Assembly: GCA_037952775.1 (NCBI GenBank)
Contig: JBANAY010000004.1
Coordinates: forward strand, 10,912,001-10,976,000
Source of the DNA: Clonostachys chloroleuca
Taxonomy: Eukaryota > Ascomycota > Sordariomycetes > Hypocreales > Bionectriaceae
Direction of reading: 5' to 3'
DNA length: 64,000 nucleotides
The notes below the pieces were generated by a model, which worked only from the letters and a program-made list of their open reading frames with translations, had not been told where the DNA came from and searched no databases. Position numbers and translations under genes: made by a program. This document shows, one piece after another, positions 31,068 to 43,100 of this stretch (position 1 is its first letter; every line of letters begins with the position of its first letter).

Positions 31068-31343
31068 ATGCCCTGCCTCGTGTGCCACTCCAGCCATCGG
31101 AACGTGCCGAAAAGGCACATTATCGTAGACGAAAGCCGATGGGTTAACTGCGCGACGTGCGCTCTCCTTTGCCCTGAATGCATGGGTCTGGGACGATGCG
31201 GGAAATGCCGAGGAACGGCTCGTGTGGCAAACACGGGTGCCGACAACAGATGCACCGACTGCATGGGGCTGGGAGTGGTTCAAGCCTCGAGAATGATAAT
31301 CTGCCGTCATCCTATGTGGAAGTATGTGAAAGGAGACAATTAA
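31068..31343 (+). CDS. Small cysteine-rich protein with two CxxCxGxG motifs (91 aa)
   Basis: This is a single-exon frame with a good fungal leader. Cysteines fall in pairs: C3/C6, C28/C31, C35/C38, C44/C47 and C62/C65. Two of the pairs form CPECMGLG and CTDCMGLG, the CxxCxGxG pattern that binds zinc in the DnaJ cysteine-rich domain. There is no J domain, signal peptide or membrane segment. It resembles stand-alone fungal zinc-ribbon-like proteins of unknown role. An overlapping minus-strand frame of similar length exists, but its Cys/Gly pattern is not meaningful. Confidence 0.62.
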   Translation: MPCLVCHSSHRNVPKRHIIVDESRWVNCATCALLCPECMGLGRCGKCRGTARVANTGADNRCTDCMGLGVVQASRMIICRHPMWKYVKGDN

Positions 31344-31494
31344 GGTCTGAAGTGGAATAAGTTTTTCGAAAAAGAGATTTCTTTTCTTTTTTCTTTTTCC
31401 TGTTTTCTTTTTTCTTGTTTGGAGTTTGATTCTGTTAGCTCAGATAAGTAAGGACACGAAAATACTACTCTACATCCTACGTTTGGTGGCTAAG

Positions 31495-31857
31495 TTAAAT
31501 CATCGAGACCAGGTTGTTACACCCCTGTCTCAGTCCACATGACGTCCTCAAAATCAACCAGAAGCCCAGGCTCACCTCGAGGTGATACTGAAAACTGTCC
31601 CTGACCAAAGTTTTAGCGTTACGTTTGAATTTGTAGAACTCCATATCAGGCAAAACATTGTAGCGGATAACTGTCCTGGAGTCTGATTCTAGATTCCTGA
31701 CGATGTAGCTCGGCGTAGCCTCGACGCGCTCCTCGCGGTATATGTAGAATTCAGTGCCCATACTAGGTCCTAAGCAGGTATATATCCTGCACCACTGGGC
31801 ATCCGGAGCTAAGGAGGAACGCAACGAGATGTAACCCGATGTTGCCATCCATGGCAA
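31495..31857 (-). CDS. Hypothetical protein, possibly with a 3' frameshift (low confidence)
   Basis: This frame of 120 codons contains protein-like text (MGTEFYIYREERVEATPSY, IRYNVLPDMEFYKFKRNAK). Near 31580 an alternative frame gives GLLVDFEDVMWTETGV and ends at 31528, which looks at least as natural as the end of the first frame. I do not recognise the family. It may be the degraded 3' part of a longer gene, since an upstream frame at 31887-32093 on the same strand has no clear link to it. Confidence 0.28.
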   Translation of the reverse strand: MPWMATSGYISLRSSLAPDAQWCRIYTCLGPSMGTEFYIYREERVEATPSYIVRNLESDSRTVIRYNVLPDMEFYKFKRNAKTLVRDSFQYHLEVSLGFWLILRTSCGLRQGCNNLVSMI

Positions 31858-32508
31858 GGTCGGTGTGGGAAACTGGCCCTACGACCTCAAGAACTGAGCT
31901 CGTTCCTTCCACAAAAAAGTGCGGGACTCTGGTAGGAATTAGCTAGGTGTTGAGGGTCGAGCATAGCACTGGCCTCAAAATTGTCTCGATGCAGCATTTT
32001 CCAACACGATGAAATACCATATGATGGTTTGGATGCCAGAATAACTTTAGACAAGGTGTCCAGGAGTAGTGATTTGGATATTTGATCCAGCAATGACTCT
32101 TTAGTCCAGCTTTAAGCGCAATATCTGGGAGTACCTATCATATAGTGTGTGGTTGAACTTTAACAGCTAAACACTACCCTGGAAAAGAATCCAACATAAG
32201 ACTACTTCCATTCTTGAAATTGATTATGATTATATAATCTGAGCGAGAACTGAGCTCAACTAAGGCTAACTAAGGCATACATAATTTCTACATCCGGTCA
32301 AACATGAATGCCATACACGGACCAGATTGGGATAATCGAAGCCAAACGTTCTTGTCAGTCCAGATACAAAGAGAGAGGAAGATATTGAAATGAGAAGAGA
32401 ACATCAAATTTTGACGAGGGATCTTCCCGAGCGCTTTCAGCCGGGGACCCGCTGAAGACAGATATCGGGAAGAGAAACGAGTAAACACTCATTCAGACCA
32501 ATCATTGT
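31858..32508. other. Intergenic, about 650 bp
   Basis: This is the 3' flank of the kinase-like gene and the upstream side of the doubtful frame at 31495. A 68-aa minus frame at 31887-32093 and a 66-aa frame at 32288-32488 have no recognisable domain. Confidence 0.4.
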
Positions 32509-33997
32509 CTAGGTATGCCGCTTGATCCAATCGTGATAAGCCAGATCCTTTGGGGAGCCTCGCTTGGCTGGGTCCCATTGAAGCAACTGTCCAACTAGGT
32601 CTAGAAAACAGCGCTTCTCCTCTCCTTGAAGAGTTGTTTCCCTTTGTTCCAGTGAAGTGCGTTTTGGTAGTGGGATTTCGGCAGAGAACTCTCCTGAAAA
32701 GAAGTATAAGAGATTATTAGAGGGCTATTAAAATTGCAAACAATATATGCATACCTTTCTTTGAGAAAAATTTGTCGCTCAGGCTTCCTCGCAAGAGAAA
32801 GTCCGTCGGCGGGTTACCAAGTAAAGCCACCATTTCTGCTAGGTGAGCACGGCTACTGTAAGTCTGAGCCTCAGGGTCTTTACCTGTGAACAGATGACCT
32901 CCTTCAAAAATGTCCCATATCTAAAATCAGATGGAGTTAATTGAGTACAAGGAATAGTATATCTTGGGTGTTCTAGGGTATTTACCATGCAGCCAGCGTT
33001 CCACATGTCAACGCTATGCGTCCAGGGAATGTCTAAAATCACTTCCGGTGCGCGGTAGACATCTGGCTGTATCCTCTCTCTGTTCGATTCCTTACTGGTG
33101 ATAGCGGAACCAAAGTCACAGAGCACTGGAGCACCCCATTTTTTTCGGCTGCCTAAGCTCTCTGGAGGTGTAAATAAATCTGCCGTCTACTTCTTTTCTT
33201 GGGCACGGGGACTCTAGTTCTTCCTGTTCAAAGTCACTCAAGATTGATTCGTCTCGAACGTCAAACATGATATTGTCCGCTTTGATATCTTAATGACAGT
33301 TATAAGTTTAGTATAGGTATGATATGCGGAATGTGCGGGCTTGATTACTTACCAGCATGAACAATGCTGCACTCGTTATGCAAATAGTCCAGTGCAAGAA
33401 AAAGTCGTTGAAGAATATAGGCCAAAACAGGCTCTGGAAGCCTCACAATGGGATTCCTGTGCAAAAGAGTAAGAACGCTTTCGAGTAGTGGATGATGAAC
33501 CAGGCAGCGGTGCGTTCCATCCGGGCCATCCAAGTTGAATACATCGATCAGAGACCTGATTGCGGAGCGGCCTGGGTGTTGTTTGGATCCTTCTCGATCC
33601 GCCTGTACATGATGATCTCGTCATCCAGTTGTCTCCCCATAGCCGCAGAGGTAATGAAGAGCTTTAGCGCGACGTGTTGGCGTCCCCTTTCACCTCGTCA
33701 ACCACCTAGTCTATCGTCATGTGCTCGTGGATTGATCAATCTCGGACTTACTCAAGGTCCCGCGCAAGCTAGACCGTTGATGTGGCACCATACCCAAGTT
33801 TCCCAACGACTTGGTACCCGGTCTTTCAGCACCTCGCCGATACGAACAGGGTAATAGCGTGATGGAACATAATCTGGGAGAGTCTCCTCCTCCGCCTTTT
33901 GGTCCAGGGGGATTTGAAGAAATTTTTGATTGGAAAATGCCAATGGCTTCCACGCCCGGGTTATTCGGGGAAGATTTCGAAGTAATGACCGAACCAT
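32509..33997 (-). pseudogene. SRPK-like serine/threonine protein kinase gene, multiply broken
   Basis: The gene order of kinase motifs is complete. The start MVRSLLRNLPRITRAW is followed by the leader DYVPSRYYPVRIGEVLKDR typical of fungal SRPK-like kinases. Then come VALKLFI (ATP-site Lys), CLVHHPLLESVLTLLHRNP, ALDYLHNECSIVHADIKADN (catalytic loop, HAD in place of HRD), LCDFGSA, YRAPEVIL, and WDPAKRGSPKDLAYHDWIK at the end. Breaks are an extra G at 33817-33819, a TAG at 33779-33781 where TVWLARDL is expected, a lost base near 33591 and an extra A in the seven-base run at 33139-33145. Introns at roughly 33690-33765, 33300-33350, 32920-32985 and 32700-32755 are normal. The glycine loop itself is disrupted, so no active kinase can be made from this sequence as written. 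Confidence 0.78.
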
Positions 33998-34748
33998 GAT
34001 AGGTAATTACATAAGATAAGTCAAAATCCTGGGGAAAACCGAAAGCATCGTTGCTGTGATGAGTGAGATGTCATGCTCAGTATTTAGCCCCTCGTGGTCA
34101 TGGATGGGGAAGCAATGATGGAAACGTAATACGAGGGAGTACTGCTCCGCCAACGACGTTAAACATGCTTTCTACGGTGCCGTTCTTTCTACTCACATCC
34201 CATATAGCCATCGCCCCGACGGGTCCAGTCCTGTTCATCCATCAAATTTTAACCCCGAAGACAAGGCACCTATTGTCAGTCTTCGGATTACGCCCGCTGA
34301 TGGATCACGTACTATGACCCATCATGTTTACTCTGATGGCACGGGTACTATCGAGAAGGGAGATAAAAGAGAGTACTCGACATCCTCCAAACCTTGATCG
34401 GGACGTCCGAATGATACACCTGCCGCCGCCAAGAGCAATAAGATAGGTCAGTTATAGTTAGAGGAAAAATTCAGGTAGATTTATCTTGTTATTTTTATTT
34501 TATCAATTTTGCATTTCAATTTCCTTTCTTAAGTAACCTGCAAGAGTCCACAGCCCATGTAAACTGTGGCACGGAAGCTCTTAGCGCTCTGTGTAGATAG
34601 TTACAGAAGGATTCTGGTATAGATAAAATTGTACGTATTTCACTGCCCATTACGCTGGTGATTGGATTCAGCATCAGTTTTCCAGAGTTTGAATCACGTT
34701 TCCCATTGCATCGAAGCAGCTTTGTGATCTTCGGCCGTGACTCCATAG
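33998..34748. other. Non-coding or degraded, 750 bp
   Basis: I find no convincing gene. A minus-strand stretch near 34555-34625 reads CNYLHRALRASVPQFTWAVD, and the DNA just before 34749 weakly resembles a decayed ferroportin segment. Both are too damaged to annotate. Confidence 0.35.
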
Positions 34749-35636
34749 TTATTCCTCATCGACGGCTACTCGACACAAATCGCTGTTCTCGTAAACCTCG
34801 GTATGAATGTCGCCTCTGTTGTAGTAGAATATTTTGCTATTGTACAGGTCTATCGCAAAGTCCCTGCGTTACAAGAATCGAAGAAAAGGACAGAACAGCC
34901 CCCTGGTTCAGAAACCGACCGACCGACTCTCGCACAACTGGAAGCATGTCAAGGACCTTTTCAAGAGAACCGTTATCGACTTTAAGCTCTACTTTAACCA
35001 TCGCGCTTTTCTTCCTTCGTTCGCTGGAGCCCTTCTATACTTTACCGTCCTCAGCTTTGCAGGCCAGATGGTCACATACCTCCTTGCAGCTGGATATGAC
35101 TCGACCCAGATTGGTATTGCGAGAACGCTGAGCGTGGTGTTTGAAATATTAGCAACCTGGGTGGCACCATGGTTGATTAGTAAAATCGGCCCGGTGAGAG
35201 CTGGCCTTTGGATGAGCAGCTCCCAGGTGGGTATGCTCGTGGCTGGCACTGCCGTGTTCTGGGTGTTTGAGAACCGCCCTCTCGTATCTGCATCCGGGCT
35301 GGTTGTTGGTACCATCCTAAGCCGTCTCGGGTTGAGAGGCTTCGACTTATGCGCACAGATTATCGTCCAGAATGTAGGTCAAGCTTGCGTCTATTTCATG
35401 CGCTATGGCGGTTCTAACTCTCCCCCTAGGAAGTCGAGGCCGAGGTACGTGGTGCATTTTCGTCAGTTGAGGCGGGTTGGCAAAACGGTTTCGAGCTTCT
35501 CTCCTACGCATCAACAATGATATTTTTCCGCCCTGACCAATTTAAGTGGCCTACGCTGATTTCGGCTGTGGCGGTCGGGCTTGCGAGCGTGATCTATACT
35601 TTCTATGTGTATATCCAAATTGCTTCACAAGCTTGA
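34749..35636 (+). pseudogene. Ferroportin-like (SLC40) iron exporter, 5' part missing and frameshifted
   Basis: Ferroportins export ferrous iron across membranes. The visible part starts within the family's middle (LIDGYSTQIAVLVNLGMN, then VVVEYFAIVQVYRKVPALQ). Frame is lost between about 34900 and 34945 and resumes as NWKHVKDLFKRTVIDFKLYF. The second half is well kept: HRAFLPSFAGALLYFTVLSF, AGQMVTYLLAAGYDSTQIG, VGTILSRLGLRGFDLCAQII. After an intron (35374-35429) it continues EVEAEVRGAFSSVEAGWQNG to the TGA at 35634-35636. The normal first four or five membrane segments are not found upstream. It is probably a 5'-truncated pseudogene. A highly diverged 5' exon set cannot be fully excluded. 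Confidence 0.72.
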
Positions 35637-36289
35637 CCTGGGCATATGTTTGGGCCACTACATGAGGCTACAAGAGAGCCATAATCAAGCCGTGATCAAG
35701 GCTGGCAATGGCTCTCCTGGCTCAGCCCTGGGAACTAGGGACCAAGAGGCTCATAATTCAATCGGTCGATCCATCTGCCAAAACTGGAGTTTATTCATTT
35801 GGTAGTTTAGTTACATCATGCCCCAGATGGATGGGTCAATGTGAGTATCTCAAGGGATTGGAAGGGAAAAAGGTTAGTTAAAACAATAAATCAAATTTAA
35901 TTAGCATAGAAATAAAAATCTATAGCTCAAGGCTACGTAACTAATCTTTCTAGCGGGAAAAGGAGGTAATATCTTCACAAGAATTATTGAGTTATTGAAT
36001 TGGAAGGAAAGCTACCGGCTATCTATAGCCCGTGTTATAATTCCACCACTGCACATCTCGGTATAGGCTCCTTCGCCTCAGCAATGAATGCATGATTTTT
36101 CTAAGTTTTGTGGCTTTTTTTTTGTTGAGGCTAATAAAAGTAGCTGCTGTATAGCATTCGTGGCGTATAAATGGAAGCACGGATCATCTAGTGGTTAATG
36201 ATCCAAGCTTTGGAAAGCAGTGCACGAAAGGAAGAGCCCTTCGTTCCTCAAGGCACACAAGTCAAGGCACAAGTGGAGGCTTTGATTCT
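35637..36289. other. Intergenic, about 650 bp
   Basis: Convergent 3' flanks of the ferroportin-like and chromate transporter genes meet here. The DNA is A/T-rich at 35870-36000. No gene or repeat is recognised. Confidence 0.5.
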
Positions 36290-38013
36290 CTAGTCTACAA
36301 AGAGAAATTGCCCCGCGGTCGCACCCATGATAACTAACAAGAGCGCGGTGTACTTGTTATTGAACTTATAGAGAGCCCCCAGGGCTAGTATGTAAAGAAC
36401 CGCCGCCGGGCCGGTCTGAGCGACTGTGTCAATCACCTCACTAACCATTTTGCCCTTCACTTTATCCAGAGGGCCTTCGATACTGGCCTTCAGAATCTGT
36501 GCCGCGATGATGGCGATTACGCCAATGACCGCGCCGCACAGGCCGTCGAAGAAACTAGCGAGAAACTTTGGCGGAATTCAAAGGTTAGCAAGGCTCCTGC
36601 TATAGCCGGCGGTACATAAGGGAAGTATTTCGGGCCTCTACTAACCTTGTTCCGAACTAACTTCTCCAACAACTCATGGCCCGCAATAGTAAACAGGAAA
36701 CAAGGGAAAAACATCCCTAGCGTGATAATAATCGCCCCTGCGAACGCATTGCCAATGGACCCATCCGAATATGCGCCCTGGAAACCCACAAAGGTCGCAA
36801 AAATAACCAGAGGTGCCGGTAAGATATTCCCAATGGCGATTCCATCGATGAACACGCTCTGGGGCAGCCACGCTCCCATCAGGACGGCCTCAACCTGCAC
36901 GAAGGGGATAGCCGTGTAAGCGCCGCCAAACGAGAGTGTGCCGGCCACCAAGCCCAGCACGAAGAGGTTGATAAGGGAGGGCGTCTGGGCGATGCCAAGA
37001 GCCAGTGACACGGGCGAAGGTATGCCACGGAAAACGACGTAGAGCGCATAACCGACATATTGCAAGATGAAGAGTGCAGCTGCGGGGATCCAGAAGCGCC
37101 GAGCAATGAAAGAATAGATCATACCATAGAGACCGAGGGAGATGAAACTGTGACGGGTAATCGAGTAAGCTTGCCTGCCAAAAGCGCGGGAACGGCGTGA
37201 GGCACATGGAAGACGTATCTGCACTGACTATCCTCTGACAAAGGCATGGTAATACTAACATATTGATGCGAAGTGCGCCATTGATTGCGGTGCAGATGGC
37301 TGCGATGACTAGAAAAGGATCGATTTTCTTCGTGTCGTGCTTCCTCACGGAGTGATCAGCTATCTTGTGAGTTGCTCGCAAGATCTAGAACTCAGCGTCA
37401 GAATCGACGTTCCACGCCTTCCCGGTGTTTGGACAGATATTAGGATCCTTACCATAGCTGCAACGATGGGCTGTAAAGCACGAAACGAAGCATTGAAGTA
37501 CTTGTTCTCAAATCCAGCAAGCGAATATAGATAGCTAGCCAAGAGCATCAACACGAACCCCGGCAAGATGAATGCTATGCCGGCAATAATCCCGCCGATC
37601 CTACCAGCAGACAAACAGCCAAAGAACATGCAAAGCTCAGCAGCTTCAGGTCCGGGGAGGATCTGGTAGACGGAAAAGACGCGTTGGAAGCGTGGGAGAG
37701 TGATCCACTTGTCATGGACCACAAGCCTCTCTTTGATCAACGCAATCTGCGCAACAGGACCGCCCCATGCGAAGAGGCCAAAATTATAGAAAAAGAACCA
37801 GAAGAGCTTTAGGTACGATAGCTTAGGGACATTTGAGTTATCGTTCAATCCCGGGTCGTCATCAGATGTTGTGGTGTCGGAGGCTGTTGCTCTGCCGTCG
37901 AGCTGCGGGGGGTTGACGTTCTGGGACTCCTCATGCACTTTGTCATTGTTGTGCACCACAGCCGCAGCAGGTTTAGGCGTTGTAGGATTTACCGTCATGG
38001 CGGAGGATGACAT
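36290..38013 (-). CDS. Chromate ion transporter (CHR family), four exons, 487 aa
   Basis: This integral membrane protein of the two-domain CHR family confers chromate resistance by efflux, or carries sulfate-like anions. Exons are 37453-38013, 37260-37384, 36646-37147 and 36290-36565, summing to exactly 1464 nt. After a hydrophilic 70-residue N-terminus the first CHR domain begins FNFGLFAWGGPVAQIALIKE-like (here FYNFGLFAWGGPVAQIAL), with YQILPGPEAAELCMFFG. The second domain carries LSFGGAYTAIPFVQVEAVL and GIAIGNILPAPLVIFATFVG. These are the paired GGP and FGG motifs of the family. About ten membrane segments are visible. I chose the ATG at 38013 (MSSSAMTVNP); 37998 is a second option. It is intact, unlike the neighbours to its left. 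Confidence 0.92.
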
Positions 38014-38709
38014 CGGCAACTGTTTGAATGCGGTTCGTAATGAGAGCTTATGACTGCCATGGCGAGCAACATTATCTAGGCCTTTATAGAGATATCTCCC
38101 CAATCGATGCTCAGTTTGGTGACATGCCGACAAGTCTCTACATAAAGAGATGATGGACTGACAGCAGAGCTTTAATTGGCTCGCCGCAGTGAGCAAGGCA
38201 CTAGGGGAGCCCAAAACTAGTGAGTTTAAACTAGTAGCAGAAGTAGGTCTAGACCGAGTGTCATCTCCCACAGCAGTCCTCAACCAATAGTCATCGACGC
38301 ATCTGTCTATCAAGACTCGGCGAACCTCGGAAACCGACCGGCAAGCAGACGGATACTCTTTGATCCTCATTGGCCCGGCGCGAGACTCGAAGGCATCGCT
38401 TCTCCAACTTCCCCATGCAATTTTTGGATACCATTCAAGAATGGTAGAATCGAGGTAGTGGCTAAGCTCAGAGCTACCGGCGAGGCGCGGTCGAGCTCCA
38501 ACATCGTCGTTTGATTATCAGTTCCAAGAGACGGACATCCCAATTTTAATTGTCCGACACACCGCATTACCGCGCCAAAGCATCACTCTCCGGGGAAGCT
38601 TTAGCGAGGGCCAGTGGTGACAAATATGAATAGCCAGAACTAGAGAGATAGACAGTCGGGACGTTAAAATTTCAATTTTTTGGTATGCCATGCGCATCTT
38701 GACAGGAGC
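38014..38709. promoter_or_regulatory. Upstream region of the chromate transporter
   Basis: About 700 bp lie between the bZIP 3' end and the transporter start, both on the minus strand. The transporter frame stays open upstream of 38013, but that sequence is not protein-like. No specific site is identified. Confidence 0.4.
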
Positions 38710-39847
38710 TCACGGAGACATGCTATCGAGAGCTTCCCAAACGACATTCTTCTTAACGGCACAGCCACCCTTACCAGTCGGCGTGCAGCCGCCTTCCAAC
38801 GCCTGGGCAACGCGATCCATCTTCTCTTCAGATGTGGCGTACTGCATAAGCATCTCATACGCCTTGCCGCACTCAACATCACCTCCATGGTGCGTAGCAT
38901 CCTCAGCAGGATGAGATGAGCTTGGAGGGACAGGAATTTGGGTGATGTCTGCAGCCGGATTCTCTGCCAGATGCGAAAGAAGCTTACAAGGCATGATTTG
39001 TATACCGCGGCAGATGCGAGGCTGTACTGGTACAGCAGCAGGAGCCTCGGTCGCTATGGGTGCTAGAGACGGGGCCGTGGTAGAGTCGGAACCTGGACGG
39101 TTAGAGTTGAGCTCGCTAACGAGCGGCTCCTCGGTGCTAGATGGCGTGATGGCGGTCTCCGGTATCTCCCTAGCACGGCTCATCTCTCTCTCTATGTTAC
39201 TCTTCCGGGGCGAGCATGGCTGTTGCCCCTCCATGACCGCCCCGTTTTGGCCAGCTGTAGATGCGAAGCACAGCCTCGCCTTCTGCCCGACTTCACGCCT
39301 TCGGGCGAAATCCGTCACATTTGCGTTGTCCTGCCTTGCCCATACTTCAATGTCTTCATCAGTGAAGCCAACCAGCTGAAGGAGTTCCCGGAGCCGCCCA
39401 TTTTCCACAACGACCTTCCGTGCAGCTAGCTGTACTTCCGTGGTTGCTTTAACCCCTTGCTCTCGCGCTTCTGCGAGCCTTCGCTCAAGATCTGATACAT
39501 ACTCTTTCCGACGCGCCCGATAGCGACGCTTATTCTCGGTTAATCGAGATGTTTTCGCGGCATTGTGGCTTTGGGAGAGTCGCTGTAAAATCATGTCAGC
39601 GGTATTTCGTATAAATCTTGCGCTGAGATCTCGTCGAGCTCTTCCTCCCAGCATCAGATCAAACAAAGGTATCATAGGGACAAACAGAATAGAGATTCAT
39701 GAAACTTACCACCCTCGTATTCCTATGGAAAGACTCGTCGACTTGGTGGGCTTGATCGCATCTCGGTATAAATGAGTCATTAACGGGTTTACCAACGGAA
39801 TTTTGGTTAATAGAAGATATGGCCAAGTCATTAGCGCAGCTAGCCAT
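38710..39847 (-). CDS. bZIP transcription factor, two exons, 336 aa
   Basis: This is a nuclear regulator. Exons are 39710-39847 and 38710-39582 (127-nt intron), summing to 337 codons. Exon 1 starts MASCANDLAISSINQNSVGK. The basic region is at residues 56-75 (SRLTENKRRYRARRKEYV, with the N-x7-R DNA-contact pattern). It runs into a weak zipper, DLERRLAEAREQGVKATTEV, and then VVENGRLRELLQLVGFTDED, as in many fungal bZIP proteins with short zippers. The remainder is Ser/Pro/Thr-rich with a Cys-containing C-terminal part (GKAYEMLMQYATSEEKMDRV). It is separate from but adjacent to the chromate transporter on the same strand. Whether it controls that gene is only a guess. Confidence 0.87.
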
Positions 39848-40140
39848 GGTGGTAAAGAAGGGATGCCGTGAAGCTTGCTATCGAAGGCCTCAAATTACTC
39901 TACTGTAGTGGCACGAAAACGACAAGGCATCCAAGCGAAATCGGATTAGCTAAGCCAGTTGTTTACGTAAACACCGCGTGCCGAATACCCCTTCCTCAGC
40001 CAACGTTATTGTTCTGAATCATTTTGACCCCGCCTTTCTAGGCTCTCTGAGAAAACCCCGTCGAGCAGCAGACGAAGAGGAGTGGCTGCCGGTCGGCTAA
40101 ATCATTAGTCCAAAGATTTTCATAACCTATAATGTCAAGA
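39848..40140. other. bZIP promoter region and edge of the AT-rich block
   Basis: This is normal-composition DNA upstream of the bZIP start. Composition falls sharply beyond about 40120. Confidence 0.5.
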
Positions 40141-43100
40141 ACTTCTCATTCCATATCCTCTTCATAACCCTAATGATGAAGGTGCTTATGTTAGTAACAG
40201 AGAACTATCTATAATGGTAATAAGGATAACTTAGTGGGGTATAAAATAGGGGGTCCTTATCGACTGAGGCGTTATTCCGAGATATGATAGTTTATAAATC
40301 TATATAAAAAAAATATCTATAGACTGGTTATTATACTTAAGCAGTCTGGGTACTAGTAACTTCTCTTATCTAATACTAGCTAACTATTGGAACCGAGACT
40401 TTGTATAATCTGATATATTTTTTTTATTAGTTTTACTATAAATAAGGGTATATCCTAAGATCAGATAATATATAATCTAATATATATTTTTTAAGAATAT
40501 AATTAGTAATCTATATCTGAATTTTTAATACTATAAAATAAAGTTAAAATATTATACTTTTAGCCTAGGTATAGATATTAATCTTATAAAAACTCTAGTA
40601 ATAGAAGGTATTTATATAGCTAGATATATAAATAATCTAGCTATAGCTATAGCCCCTAAGAGGGAAAGCTTATTATCTAATAATAATAACTATATTTTCT
40701 TTCTAATTTAAAGTTTATTATAATTAATTAATTAATTATATTTTATTATTAATTACTTAATTAATTAATTACTAAATATCTAATAAGTATTTAAATAGTT
40801 ATAATATCTAATATATATATTCTAATCTCTTAGGATCTAATTAATACTTCTAATAAAATTCTTAAAGTAATAATAATAGTTATCTAAGATAATCTAATAT
40901 AGCTATTTACTAAATATATTTATAATATATTTCTCTAATTAGTTAAAAATCTACTTATAATAATAAAACTACTCTTAATATTATAGATCTAATAACTATA
41001 TCTATTTAATCTATCATTTTATATAGCTTACTATCTATAACTATTATTATAGAAACTTATAAAGAATTAAAATAAGCTTAAATAAATATTATATCTTAAG
41101 AATAGCTATTCTCTTATATAAACTTACTATAGCCTAATATATAATTTATAGTTTTAGTATATTATATACTATATTAAAATAATTAGAATAAAGATAGTTC
41201 TTAAAAATTAATTATTTAAACTTTTTATTTTTTAGTTATATTTAGATCAGGATATTATTTATATTAGATTAGAGTATATTAAAATTTATTTTAATTTAAT
41301 CTAAAATTATATATATTTAAAAATAAGAAAAGCTAATTATTTAAAATAGTAAAAATAAAAGTATTTCTATAGACTATAGATAATTTAGCTCTTAATATCT
41401 TTATTTTAGAAATATAACTAGATAATATAGTATTAGTATAAATAATAAAGGAAGGAAGTTAAGTAATATACTAATTAGACTACTAAATATAATCTTAAGG
41501 ATAAAACTAATAGAAAAAGATATTATATTATAAACTACTTTTATATTATCTAAAAGATTACCCTTAGTTATTATATCTAGTTATATATAACTAAATAATA
41601 TAGTTAATATTATATATATTAATTATACTACTAATTAATTACTAATAATATATATCTTCTATCTAATATATTACCTTAGTATATATATAGATTTATTTTA
41701 TTAGTTAGAATACTCTTTTAGATAGTTATTAATAATATTATTTATATATCTATTATTACTAGCTTTATAATATTTATATATTAATAATAACCTATATTAT
41801 ATAGCTTATAATAATCTAATTATACTATTTAGAATAATACTCTAATTAATTATATCCTGATCTACCCTAGATATTTATCTAGTATAAGTTATCTAACTAT
41901 TATACTATACTCTACTCCTTGTTTATTTATCTAATTCTAATATTTTACCTACTATTATTATTTAAATAAAAGAGTATATTATTATAGTAGTCCCTAGCTA
42001 TACTTAATATTAAATAATAATAGACTTACTATATAGCTTTCTTAAGACTAAATTATAAGATTTAACTTAATACAATAGTACTATATAAAATAAACTAGTT
42101 TAATAGTTTATAAACTTAAATAGAGATATAAAGGAATTTATAATAATAAGTTCTACTAAATAATTTACTATTTATTATTCTAGAGTACTTATATCTATTT
42201 TAATCTCTTAATAGATAACTTTTATCTAGTACTAGAGTTATTAGATTTACTAGACTTTTTAACTCTTATCTAAAAACTCTTAATAATCTATAATTTTACT
42301 AGATCTTTAGAAATAACTTTTATATTCTAAATATATAATTTAATACTATTAAAGCTTACTTTAAGTAATAGAGTTTAGATATAGATATTAAGTAGAGCTA
42401 ACTAATATATATCTATTATCTAGCTTTAGATAATAAAATCTCTTTAGATATAATAGCTAAGTTATTATATATTATTATTAAGACAATTTATAATTCTAAT
42501 AATATAGTTTCCTACTATACTTAGAGTCTAAGCTTTAATAGTAATAGCTTATTAGAAAGAGACTAATATATACTTTATAATATTATATATAAGTTAAGAA
42601 AAAAGAAAATAATATAGATATTATAGAGAAAGAGAAAGTATTTATAGTAAATTAAAAAATATTTAAAATTCTAATCTAGTAATTTTATAATTTAGTACTC
42701 TCTAGTATAGAGAATAACCTATAGTTAGTACTAAAGTAAGATATTTCTAGTACTAATATACTTACTAAAGATATAGTCTATATTATACTATAAGATAAAT
42801 AGTATTTTACTAGAGCTAGAAACTAATTTAATCTATAAATAGTTTAATAAGATATATTAAATCTTAAAATAAATTAAAAAGAATATTAAAACTAGAATAG
42901 TTCTATATCTTAGTAAAGAGCTTTTTAGTCTATTTTTTTTTAGTCTATTTTTATATATTAATATTATATAGTTAAAGATATAATACTAAGTTTATATCTA
43001 GTTTAATAGTTATTTATTTAATAAGTACTATTATAATTCTCTTTATAAAAAACTTCTAAGTATTTATAAGTAAATTTTTAATTATACTATATTTATTTAT

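Noticed and set aside
36176..36260. tRNA-like stretch (tctagtggttaatgatcc)
   Set aside because: The D-arm-like word is present, but no T-arm (ggttcgaatcc-like) or matching acceptor stem follows.
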